Below, one piece after another: positions 11,447-23,700 of a stretch of DNA of 64,000 nt (position 1 is its first letter; the number at the start of each line of letters is the position of its first letter). The notes below the pieces were generated by a model, which saw nothing but the letters and a program-made list of their open reading frames with translations, made no database searches and was not told where the DNA came from. Origin of the DNA: Schoenoplectus triqueter. Its lineage: Eukaryota > Streptophyta > Magnoliopsida > Poales > Cyperaceae. The position numbers and the translations under genes were made by a program. The stretch spans positions 1 to 64,000 of the forward strand of contig CAXKVV010001290.1 of the NCBI GenBank assembly GCA_964058805.1. The letters are read 5' to 3'.

Positions 11447-11458
11447 TGGTATCAAAGC
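11447..11458 (+). other. Primer-binding site of the left copia element
   Basis: TGGTATCAAAGC matches the 3' end complement of plant initiator-methionine tRNA (TGGTATCAGAGC) at 11 of 12 positions. It lies 3 nt after the presumed LTR end and 45 bp before the gag start. The AAAGC form is common in copia elements. Confidence 0.75.
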
Positions 11459-11503
11459 AGGAGCTCAGTTTTAATTGCTTTATTTTTGGTATTTTTGGTT
11501 CAA

Positions 11504-12082
11504 GATGACTTCTTTGATGCATGTAAAAGAACCCCCAACTCTATGTCTTAATTGTAAAAAATTTCAGCTTTTGGAAGAAATGTATGGTGAAATATCTCAA
11601 CATACTAGACCTTTGGGATATTGTTCAACATGATTATATACTACATTATGATCCTACCAACCTTATATTGACACAAAAGGTCAAAGAACTGAAATCTCAA
11701 AATGATTATGCCGTCAATGTTATCTTAAATTCGGTTAGTGAAAAGATTATTATACTATTTGGTACAACCGAAATTGCTAGTGAAATGTGGGAGACCCTAT
11801 TGAATAGATTTGAGGACAACACTTAAATGAAAAGAACAAAACTAATGGGTTTAGAGTCCGAATTTGAAAATTTTTGTATACAAGAAGGAGAGTCAATTGA
11901 TAATATGTATTCAAGATTAATGCATATTCTTAATGAATTTGATGAAGTTAGAGAATCCTTGTCTAACACTAAGATTGTAGGCAATATTTTTAGGGCAATG
12001 ATGAGAAGACCAAGATGTGAGAGCATGATAAGCACTTTAAAAGCAATGCAAGGCTCTCTTGGCGAATTCACACATGAAAAAG
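11504..12082 (+). pseudogene. Broken copia gag (UBN2-type), truncated by the satellite
   Basis: Translation from ATG 11,504 begins MTSLMHVKEPPTL, a typical copia gag start. It then continues in another frame as NFSFWKK, MVKYLN, ILDLWDIV from about 11,560, so an indel lies between about 11,540 and 11,560. The second frame stays open to a TAA at 11,824-11,826 and resumes in phase with KRTKLMGLESEFENF. The region from about 11,570 to 12,080 has the pattern of the gag UBN2 domain: a W near the start, TTEIASEMWETL in the middle and IDNMYSRLMHILNEF after it. Similarity stops at about 12,075-12,083, where 58-bp satellite monomers begin. Zinc knuckle, protease, integrase and RT are all missing. With a frameshift, a nonsense codon and a truncation, it is not functional. 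Confidence 0.8.
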
Positions 12083-12720
12083 TCGCCATCGGTACCGCCG
12101 AAAAGGAGTCCGAGCGTGCAAAACTAGAAAACGGGACTCGACGCCCTCGGTACAGCCGAACACGAGTCCGGGAGTGCAACGTATGAAAATGGGACACGAC
12201 ACCCACGGTCCCGCCGAAAATGAGTACGGGCGCGCAGAACATCAAAATGGGACCTGACGCACTCAGAACCCCCAAAAATGAGTCCGGGCGCGCAAAACAT
12301 GAAAACGGGACTCGACGCCCTTGGTACCTAAGAAAACGAGTCCGGGCACGCAGAAACATGAAAATCGGACCCGACGCACTCGGCATTGCCGAAAACGAGT
12401 TCCGGAGCGCAAAACATGAAAACGGGACACCACGCCCTCGGTACCGCCGAAAATGAGTCCGGGCGCGCAAAACATGAAAACGGGACCCGAAAAGCCCTCG
12501 GAACCGTCGAAAACGAGTCCGATAGCGCAAAAACAAGAAAACGGTACCCGACGCCATCGGTACCGCCAAAAACGAGTCCGGGAGCGCAAAACATGAAAAC
12601 AGGACCCCACGCCCTTGGTACCGCCGAAAATGAGTCCGGGAGCGCAAAACATGAAAACGGGACCCGAAGCCCTCGGCACCGCCGAAAACAAGTCCGGGCG
12701 CGCAAAACATGAAAACGGGA

Positions 12721-13936
12721 CCTGACGCACTCAGCACCGCCGAAAACGAGTCCGGGAGTGTAAAACATGAAAACGGAACCCGATGCCATGGGCTCCGCCG
12801 AAAATGAGTCCGTGCGCGCAAAACATGAAAACGGGACCCGACGCACTCGGCACCGCCGAAAACGAGTTCGGGAGTGCAAAAGATGAAAATGGGACCCCAC
12901 ACGCTCGGTACCGCCGAAAACGAGTCAGGGCACACAAAACATGAAAACGGGACCCGACGCCCTCGGTACAGCCGAAAATGAGTCCGACCGCGCAAAACAT
13001 GAAAACGGGACCGGACGCCATTGGTACCGCCGAAAACGAGTCCGGGAGCGCAAAACATGAAAACGGGACCCCACACCCTCGGCACCGCCGAAAACAAGTC
13101 CGGGCGCGCAAAATATGAAAACGGGACCTGACGCACTCAGCACCGCCGAAAACGAGTCCGGGAGTGTAAAACATGAAAACGGGACACGATGCCATGGGCT
13201 CCGCCGAAAATGAGTCCGTGCGCGCCAAACATGAAAACGGGACCCGACGCAATCGTTACCGCCGAAAACGAGTTCGGGAGTGCAAACATGAAAATGGGAC
13301 CCCACACGCTCGGTACCGCCGAAAACGAGTCAGGGCGCACAAAACAAGAAAACGGGACCCGACGCCCTCGGTACCGCCGAAAATGAGTCCGGCCGCGCAA
13401 AACATGAAAACGGGACCGGACGCCATCGGTACCGCCGAAAACGAGTCCGGGAGCGCAAAACATGAAAACGGGACCCCACGCCCTCGGCACCGCCGAAAAC
13501 AAGTTCGGGCGCGCAAAACATGAAAACGGGACCTGACGCACTCAGCACCGCCGAAAACGAGTCCGGGAGTGTAAAACATGAAAACGGGACCCGATGCCAT
13601 GGGCTCCGCCGAAAATGAGTCCGTGCGCGCCAAACATGAAAACGGGACCCGACGCAATCGTTACCGCCGAAAACGAGTTCGGGAGTGCAAACATGAAAAT
13701 GGGACCCCACACGCTCGGTACCGCCGAAAACGAGTCAGGGCGCACAAAACAAGAAAACAGGACCCGACGCCCTCGGTACCGCCGAAAATGAGTCCGACCG
13801 CGCAAAACATGAAAACGGGACCGGACGCCATCGGTACCGCCGAAAACGAGTCCGGGAGCGCAAAACATGAAAACGGGACCCCACGCCCTCGGTACCGCCG
13901 AAAACGAGTACGGGAGCGCAAAACATGACAACGGGA
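12721..13936 (+). repeat. Higher-order repeat, 405-406 bp (7 monomers), three tandem copies
   Basis: The phrase CCTGACGCACTCAGCACC recurs at 12,721, 13,127 and 13,532, that is 406 and 405 bp apart. The following six monomers carry the same private variants in the same order, including ATGCCATGGGCTCC, CGTGCGCGCCAAACATG, CAATCGTTACC and CACACGCTCGG. The third copy loses similarity near 13,900. A further partial copy starts at 15,344. This shows recent segmental amplification of a 7-monomer block. Confidence 0.85.
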
Positions 13937-14340
13937 CCCGAAGCCCTCGGGAGCGCCGAAAATGAGTCCGAGCGCGCAAAACATGAAAACGGGACCCGAA
14001 GCCCTCGGAAGCGCCGAAAACGAGTCCGGGCGCGCAAAACATGAAAACTGGACCCGACGCCCTCGGTACCGTCGGAAACGAGTCCGGGCGCGCAAGACAT
14101 GAAAACGACACCCGACTCACTCGGCACCGCCGAAAATGAGTTCAGGAGCGCAAAACATGAAAACGGGACCCGAAGCCCTCGGAACCGCCGAAAACGAGTC
14201 CGGGCGCGCAAAACATGAAAACGGGACCCGACGCCCTCGGTACCACCGAAAATGAGTCCGACCGCGCAAAACATAAAAATGGGACCGGACGCCATCGGTA
14301 CCGCCGAAAACGAGTCCGGGAGCGCAAAAGATGAAAACTG

Positions 14341-17300
14341 GACCCCACGCCCCCGGGAGCGCAAAACATGAAAACGGGACACCTCGCCCTCGGAACCGCC
14401 GAAAACGATTCCGGGCGCGCAAAACATGAAAACGGGACCCGAATCCCTCGGAACCGTCGAAAACTAGTCCGGGCACGCAAAACATGAAAACGAGGCCCGA
14501 CGCACTAGGCACCGCCGAAAACGAGTTCGGGAGCGCAAAACATGAAAATGGGACCCACGCGCTCGGTACTGCCGAAAATGAGTCCGACCGCGCAAAAACA
14601 TAAAAACGGGACCGGACGCCATCGGTACCGCCGAAAACGAGTCCGGGAGCGCGAAACATGAAAACGGGAGCCGAAGCCCTCGGTACCGCCGAAAACGAGT
14701 CATGGCACGCAAAACATGAAAACGGGACCCGACGCCCTCGGTACCGCCGAAAATGAGTCCGACCGCGCAAAACATAAAAATGGGACCGAACGCCATCGTT
14801 ACCGCCGAAAACGAGTCCGGGAGCGGAAAACATGAAAACGGGACCCCACGCCCTCGGGAGCGCAAAACATGAAAATGGGACACCACGCCCTCGAAACCGT
14901 CGTAAGTGATTCCGGGCGCGAAAAACATGAAAACGGGAGCCGAATCCCTCGGAACCATCGAAAACGAGTCCGGGCGGGCAAAACATGAAAACGGGGCCCG
15001 ACGCACTCGACGCCGCCGAAAACGAGTTCGGGAGCGCAAAACATGAAAATGGGACCCACGAGCTCGGTACCGCCGAAAACGATTTTGGGCGCACAAAACA
15101 TCAAAACGGGAGCCGAAGCCCCCGGTACCGCCGAAAACGAGTCATGGCGCGCAAAACATGGAAACGGGACCCGACTCCCTCGGTTCCGCCGAAAATGAGT
15201 CCGACAGCGCAAAACATAAAAACGGGACCGGACGCCATCGGTACCGCCGAAAACGAGTCCGGGAGCGCAAAACATGAAAACGGGACCCGAAGCCCTCGAC
15301 ACCGCCGAAAACAAGTCCGGGCGCGCAAAACATGAAAACGGGACCTGACGCACTCAGCACCGCCGAAAACGAGTCCGGGAGTGCAAAACATGAAAACGGG
15401 ACCCGATGCCATGGGCTCCGCCGAAAATGAGTCCGTGCGCGCAAAACATGAAAACGGGACCCGACGCAATCGTTACCGCCGAAAACGAGTTCGGGAGTGC
15501 AAACAGGAAAATGGGACCCCACACGCTCGGTACCGCCGAAAACGAGTCAGGGCGCACAAAACATGAAAACGGGACCGGACGCCATCGGTACCGTCAAAAA
15601 CGAGTCCGGGAGCGCAAAACATGAAAACAGGACCCCACGCCCTCGATACCGCCGAAAACGAGTCCGGGAGCGCAAAACATGACAACGGGACCCGAAGCAC
15701 TCGGGAGAGCCGAAAATGAGTCCGGGCGCGCAAAACATGAAAACGGGACCCGAAGCCCTCGGAAGCGCCGAAAACGAGTTCGGGCGCGCAAAACATGAAA
15801 ACTGGACCCGACGCCCTCGGTATCGTCGGAAACGAGTCCGGGCGCGCAAAACATGAAAACGACACCCGACTCACTCGGCACCGCCGAAAACGAGTTCAGG
15901 AGCGCAAAACATGAAAACGGGACACCAAGCCCTCGGTACCGCCGAAAACGAGTCCGGGCGCGCAAAACATGAAATCGGGCCCGAAACCCTCGGAACCACC
16001 GAAAACGAGTCCGGGCACGCAAAACATGAAAACGGGACACCACGCCCTCGATACCGCCGAAAATGAATCCGACCGCGCAAAACATGAAAACGGGACCCGA
16101 AGCCCTCGGAAACGCCGAAAACGAGTCTGGACGCGCAAGACATGAAAACGGGACCCGACGCCCTCGGTACCGCCGAAAACGAGTCCGACCGCGCAAAACA
16201 TAAAAATGGGACCGGACGCCATCGGTACCGCCGAAAACGAGTCCGGGAGCGCAAAAGATGAAAACTGGACCCCACGCCCTCGGGAGCGCAAAACAAGAAA
16301 ACGGGACACCTCGCCCTCGGAACTGCCGAAAACGATTCCGGGCGCGCAAAACATGAAAACGGGACCCGAATCCCTCGGAACCGTCGAAAACTAGTCCGGG
16401 CACGCAAAACATAAAAACGGGGCCCGACGCACTGGGCACCGCCGAAAATGAGTTCGGGAGCGCAAAACATGAAAATGGACCCACGCGCTCGGTACCGCTG
16501 AAAAATGAGTCCGACCGCGCAAAACATATAAATGGGACCGGACGCCATCGGTACCGCCGAAAATGAGTCCGGGAGCGCAAAACATGAAAACGGGAGCCGA
16601 AGCCCTCGGTACCTCCGAAAACGAGTCATGGCACGCAAAACATGAAAACGGGACCCGACGCCCTCGGTACCGCTGAAAACGAGTCCGACCGCGCAAAACA
16701 TAAAAACGGTACCGAACGCCATCGGTACCGCCGAAAATGAGTCTGGGAGAGCAAAACATGAAAACGGGACCCCACGCCCCCGGGAGCGCAAAACATGAAA
16801 ACAGGACACCACGCCCTCGGAACCGCCGAAAACGATTCCGGGCGCGAAAAACATGAAAAACAGGAGCCGAATCCCTCGGAACCATCGAAAACGAGTTCGG
16901 GCGCGCAAAACATGAAAACGGGGCCCGACGCACTCGGCACCGCCGAAAACGAGTTCGGGAGCGCAAAACATGAAAATGGGACCCACGCGCTCGGGATCGC
17001 AAAACATGAAAACGGGACACCAAGCCCTCGGAACCGCTGAAAATGATTCCGGGCGCGCAAAACATGAAAACGGGAGCCGAATCCCTCGCAACCGTCAAAA
17101 ACCAGTCCGGGCACGCAAAACATGAAAACGGGGCTCGACGCACTCGGCACTGCCTAAAACGAGTTCGGGAGCGCAAAACATGAAAATGGGACCCACGTGC
17201 TCGGTACGGCCGAAAACGAGTTTGGGCGCACAAAACATGAAAACGGGAGCCGAAACCCCCGGTACCGCCAAAAATGAGTCCTGGCGCGCAAAACATGGAA

Positions 17301-17747
17301 ACGGGACCCGACTCCCTCGGTACCGCCGAAAACGAGTCCGACAGCGCAAAACATAAAAATGGGATCGGACGCCATCGGTACCGCCGAAAACGAGTCCGGG
17401 AGCGCAAAACATGAAAACGGGACCCCACGCCCTCAGTACCGCCGAAAACGAGTCCGGGAACGCAAAGCATGAAAACAGGACCCGAAGCCCTCGGCACCGC
17501 CGAAAAACGAGTCCGGGCGTGCAAAACATTAAAACGGGACCCGACGCACTCGGCACCGCCGAAAACGATTTCGGGAGCGCAAAACATGAAAATGGGACCC
17601 ACGCGCTCGGTACCGTCGAAAACAAATCCGACCGCGCAAAACATAAAAACGGGACCGGACGCCATCGATATCGCCGAAAATAAGTCCGGGAGCGCAAAAC
17701 ATGAAAAAGGGACCCCACGCCCCCAGGATCGCAAAACATGAAAACGG
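14341..17747 (+). repeat. Block with truncated 37-bp monomers and a ~1.93-kb duplication
   Basis: Monomers lacking 21 bp between CGCCC and GGGAGCGC start at 14,341, 14,842, 16,268, 16,768, 16,980 and 17,711; where measured they are 37 bp long. The segment around 14,341 is repeated around 16,268 with the same neighbouring variants (ACACCTCGCCCTCGG, GAATCCCTCGG, AAAACTAGTCCGGGCACG), an offset of about 1,927 bp. The truncated form therefore spread by larger duplications. Confidence 0.7.
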
Positions 17748-20700
17748 GACACCACGCCCTCGGAACCGCCGAAAACGATTCCGGGCACGCAAAACTTGAA
17801 AACGGGAGCCGAATCCCTCGGAACCGTCGGAAATGAGTCCGGGCGCGCAAAACAAGAAAACGGGGCCCGACGCACTCGGCACCGCCTAAAACGAGTTCGG
17901 GAGCGCAAAACATGAAAATGGGACCCGCGCGCTCGGTACCGCCGAAAACGAGTCTAGGCGCACAAAACATGAAAACGGGAGCCGAAGGCCCTGGTACCGC
18001 CGAAAATGAGTCCTGGCGCGCAAAACATGGAAACGGGACCCAACTCCCTCGGTACCGCCGAAAACGAGCCCGACCGCGCAACACATAAAAACGGGACCGG
18101 ACGCCATCTGTACCGCCGAAAACGAGTCCGAAAGCGCAAAACATGAAAACGGGACCCCACGCCCTCAGTACCGCCGAAAACGAGTCCGGAAACACAACAG
18201 ATGAAAACGGGACCCAAAGCCCTCGGCATGAAAACGGGGCCCGACGCCATCGGTACCGCCGAAATTGAGTCCGGGCGCGCAAAACATGAAAACGGGACAC
18301 CAAGCCCTCGGTACCGCCGAAAATGATTCCGGCCGTGCAAAACATGAAAACGGGACCCGAAGCCCTCAGAACCGTTGAAAACGAGTCCGAGCGCGCAGAA
18401 CATGAAAACGGGGCCCGGTGCACTCGGCACTGCCGAAAATGAGTTCGGGAGCGCAAAACATGAAAACGGGACCCCACGCCCTCGGTACAGTCGAAAATGA
18501 GTTTAGGAGCGCAAAACATGAAAACGGGACTCGACGCCCTCGGTACCGCTGAAAACGAGTCTGGGCTCGCAAAACAACGCCCTTGGCACCGCTGAAAACG
18601 AGTCCAGGAGCGCAAAACATGAAAGCGGAACTCAACGCACTCGGCACCGCCGAAAATGAGTCAGGGAGTGCAAAACATGAAAACAGAACTCGACGCCCTA
18701 GGCACAGCCGAAAACGAGTCCGGGAGCGCAAAACATGAAAGCGGAACCCGACGCCATCGGTACCGCCGAAAAGGAGTCCGGGCGTGCATAACAAGAAAAC
18801 GGGACCCTACGCCCACGGTAAAACCGAACACGAGTCCAGAAGCGCAAAATATGAAAGCGGGACCCGACTCCATAAGCACCGTCGAAAACGAGTCCGGGAG
18901 CGCAAAATATGAAAGCGGGACCCGACTCGACGCCCTCGGGATCGCCGAAAACGAGTCAGGCAGCGCAAAACATGAAAACGGGACCCGAGGCCATCGGCAC
19001 CGCCGAAAACGTGTCCGGGCGCGCAAAACATGAAAACGGGACCCGACGCACTCGGCACCGCCGAAAACGAGTCAGGGAGCGCAAAACATGAAAACAGGAC
19101 TCGACGCCATCGGTACGGCCGCAAATTAGTCCGGGCACGCCAAACATGAAAACGGGACCCCACACTCTCTGTTCTGCTGAATACGAGTCTGGGCGCACAA
19201 AACATGAAAACGGGACCCGACGCCCTCGGTACCGCCGAAAATGAGTCAGACCGCGCAAAACATGAAAACGGGACCGGACGCCATCGGTACCGCCAAAAAC
19301 GAGTCCGGGAGCGCAAAACATGAAAACGGGACCCGAAGCCCTCGGGAGCGCCAAAAATGAGTCCGGGCGCGCAAAACATGAAAACGGGACCCGACGGCCT
19401 CGGTACCGCCGGAAACGAGTCCGGGCGCGCAAAACATGAAAACGACACCCGACGCACTAGGCGCCGCCGAAAACGAGTTCAAGATCGCAAAACATGAAAA
19501 CGGGACACCACGCCCTCGGTACCGCCGAAAACGAGTCCGGGCGCGCAAAACATGAAAACGGGCCCGAAGACCTCGGAACCGCCGAAAACGAGTCCGGGCG
19601 CGCAAAACATGAAAACGGGACACCACGCCCTCGGTACCGCCGAAAATGAGTCCGACCGCGCAAAACATGAAAACGGGACCGGACGCCATCGGTACCGCCG
19701 AAAACGAGTCCGGGAGCGCAAAACATGAAAACGGGACCCCACGCCCTCGGTACCGCTGAAAACAAGTCCGGGAGCCGAAGCCCTGGGAAGCGCCGAAAAT
19801 GAGTCCGGGCGCGCAAAACATGAAAACGGGACCCGACGCCCTCGATACCGTCGGAAACGAGTCCGACCGCGCAAAGCATGAAAACGGGACCGGACGCCAT
19901 CCGTACCGCCGAAAAAGAGTCCGGGAGCTCAAAACAAGAAAACGGGACCCCACGCCCTCGGTACCGCCGAAAACGAGTCCGGGAGAGCAAAACATGAAAA
20001 CGGGACCCGAAGCCCTCAGAAGCACCGAAAACGAGTCCGGGCGCGCAAAACATGAAAACGGGACCCGAATCCCTCGGAACCGTCAAAAACGAGTCCGGGA
20101 GCGCAAAACATGAAAACGGGACCCGACGCCCTTGGCACCGCCGAAAACGAGTCCGGGAGCGCAAAACATGAAAACAGGACCCGACGCCCTCGGCACCGCC
20201 CAAAATTTGTCCGGGAGCGCAAAACATGAAAACGGGGCACGACGCAATCGGTACCCCCGAAAACGAGTCCGGTCGCGCAAAATTAGAAAACGGGGTCCGA
20301 CGCACTCGGCACCGCCGAAAATGAGTTCGGGAACACAAAACATGAAAACGGGACCATACACCCTCGGTACCGCCGAAAATGAGTCCGAGCGCGCAAAACA
20401 TGAAAACGGGACTCGACTCCATCGTACCCGCCCGAAAATGACTCCGGGGGCGCAAAACATGAAAACGGTACCCGACGCACTCGGCACCGCCGAAAACGAG
20501 TCCGGGAGCGTAAAACATGAAAACGGGACCCGACGCCCTCGGAAGCGCCGAAAATGAGTTCGGGCAAGCAAAACACGAAAATAGGACCCGACGCCTTCGG
20601 GACTCCCGAAAACATGTTCGGGAGCGCAAAACATGAAAACGGGACCCGAAGCCCTCGGCCCCGCCGAAAACTAATCCGGGAGCGAAAAACATGAAAACGG

Positions 20701-23700
20701 GGCCCAACGCCATCGGTACAACCGAAAACGAGTCCGGGCGGGCAAAACAAGAAAACGGCGCCCGACGCCATCTGAACCGCAGAAAACGAGTCCGGGAGCG
20801 CAAAACATAAAAGCGGAACCCGACGCACTCGGCACCGCCGAAAACGAGTCAGGGAGCGCAAAACATGAAAACAGGACTCGACGCCATCGGTACGGCTGAA
20901 AACGAGTCCGAGAGCGCAAAACATGAAAACTGGACCCGTTGCTATGGGCACCGCCGAAAATGAGTACGAGCACGCAAAACATGAAAACGGGACCCGACGC
21001 ACTCGGCACCACCGAAAACGAGTTGGGGAGCGCAAAACATGAAAATGGGACCCCACACGCTCGGTAACGCCGAAAACGAGTCTGGGCGCACAAAACATGA
21101 AAACGGGACCTGACGCCCTCGGTACCGCCGAAAATGAGTCCGACCGCGCAAAAAATGAAAACGGTACCGGATGCCCTCGGGAACGCCAAAAACGAGTCCG
21201 GTAGCGCAAAACATGAAAACTGGACCCGAGGCCATCGACACCGCCGAAAATGAGTCCGGGAGCACAAAACATGAAAACGGGACCCGAAGCCTTCGGAAGC
21301 GCCGAAAACGAGTCCAGGCGCGCAAAACATGAAAATGGGACCCGACGTCCTCGGTACCGTCGAAAAACGAGTCCGGGCGCGCAAAACATGAAAACGACAC
21401 CCGACACACTCGGCACTGCCGAAAACGAGTTCCGGAGCGCAAAACATGAAAACGGGACTCCACGCCCTCGGTACCGCCGAAAACGAGTCCGGGCGCGCAA
21501 TAAAAGAAAACGGGGCCCGAAGCCCTCGGAACCGCCGAAAATGATTCCGGGCGCGCAAAACACGAAAACGGGACACCACGCCCTCGGTACCGCCGAAAAT
21601 GAGTCTGACCGCACGAAGCATGAAAACGGGACTGGACGCCATCCGTACTTCCGAAAACGAGTCCGGGAGAGCAAAACATGAAAACGGGACCCGAAGCCCT
21701 CGGAAGCGTCGAAAACGAGTCCGGGCGCGCAAAACATGAAAACTGGACCCGACGCCGTCAGTACCGTCAGAAACGAGTCTGGGCGCGCAAAACATGAAAA
21801 CGACACCCGACGCACTCGGCACCGCCAAAAACGAGTTCAGGAGCGCTAAACATGAAAACGGGACACCACGCCCTCGGTTCTGCCGAAAATGAGTCCGAGC
21901 GTGCAAAACATGAAAACGGGACACCACGCCCTCGGTACCGTCGAAAACGATTCAGGCTAGCAAAAATAAAAACGGGACCCGAAGCCCTTAGAACCGTCGA
22001 AAACGAGTCCAGGAGCGCAAAACATGAAAACGGGACCCGACGCCCTCGGGACCGCTGAAAACGAGTCCGGGAGCGCAAAACATGAAAACGGGCTCGAAGC
22101 ACTCGGAACCGCCGAAAACGAGTCTGGGCGCGCAAAACATGAAAACTGGCCCGAAGCACTCGGAACCGCCGAAAATGAGTCCGGGCGCGCAAAACAAGAA
22201 AACGGGACTCGACGCCATCGGTACGTCCGAAAATGACTCCGGGCGCGCAAAAAATTAAAACGGGACCCGACGCACTCGACACCGCTGAAAACGAGTCCGG
22301 GAGCGTAAAACATGAAAGCGGCACCCGAAGCCCTCGGCACCGCCGAAAATAAGTCCGGGAGCGCAAAACAAGAAAACGGGGCCCGACGCTATCGGTTCCC
22401 CCGAAAACGAGTCCGGGCGCGCAAAACGCTCTCGGTACCGTCGAAAACGAGTTCGGGAGCGCAAAACATGAAACCGAGACCCGAGGCCATCGGCACCGCC
22501 GTAAACGAGTCCGGGTACGCAAAACATGAAAACGGGACTCGACGACCTCGTCACCGCCGAAAACGAGTCCGGGAGCGCAAAACATGAAAACGGGACCCGA
22601 AGCCCTCGGCACCGCCGAAAATGAGTCCGGGAGCGCAAAACATGAAAACGGGGCCCGACGCCATCGGTACCCCCGAAAACGAGTCCGGGCGCGCAAAACA
22701 TGAAAACGGGTCCTGACGCACTCGGCACCGCCGAAAATGTGTTCGGGAGCACAAAACATGAAAACGGGACCCCACACCCTCGGTACCGCCGAAAATGAGT
22801 TCGGGCGCGCTAAACACAAAAATGGGACCCGACGCCCTCGGGACTACCGAAAACATGTCCGGGAGCGCAAAACATGAAAACGGGACCCGAAGCCCTCGAC
22901 ACCGCCGAAAACTAGTCCGGGTGCGCAAAACATGAAAACGGGGCCCGACGCCATCGGTACCACCGAAAACGAGTCTGGGCGCGCAAGACATTAAAACGGA
23001 GCCCGACGCACTCGGCACTGTCGAAAAATGTGTTTGAGAGCGCAAAATATGAAAACAGGACCGCACGCCCTCGATACCGTCGAAAATGAGTCCGGACGGT
23101 AAAACATGAAAACGGGTCCCGACGCCATCGGTACCGTCGAAGACCATACCGGGCGCGCAAAACATGAAAACGGGACCCTACGTCCTCGGTAAAACGGGAT
23201 CTGACGTCCTCGTTACCGCCGAAAACGAGTACGGGGGCGCAAAACTTGAAAACGGGACCCGACGCCCTTGGCATCGCCGAAAACGAGTTCGGGAGCGCAA
23301 AACATGAAAGCGGAACCCGACGCCCTCGGTACCGCCGAAAACGAGTCCGGGCGTGCAAAACGCCCTCGGTACCATCAAAAACGAGTCCGGGAGCGCAAAA
23401 CATGAAAACGGGACCCGAGGCCATCGACACCGCCGAAAACAAGCCCGGGCGCGCAAAACATGAAAACGCGAGCTGACGCCCTCGACACCGCCGAAAACGA
23501 GTCCGGGAGCGCAAAACATGAAAACGGGACCCGAAGCCCACGGCACCGCCGAAAATGAGTTCGGGAGCGCAAGACATGAAAACGGGACCCCACAACCTCG
23601 GTACCGCCGAAAAACGAGTCCGGGCGCGCAAAACATGAGAACGGGACTCGACTCCATCGGTACGGCCGAAAATGACTCCGGGCGCGCAAAACATGAAAAC

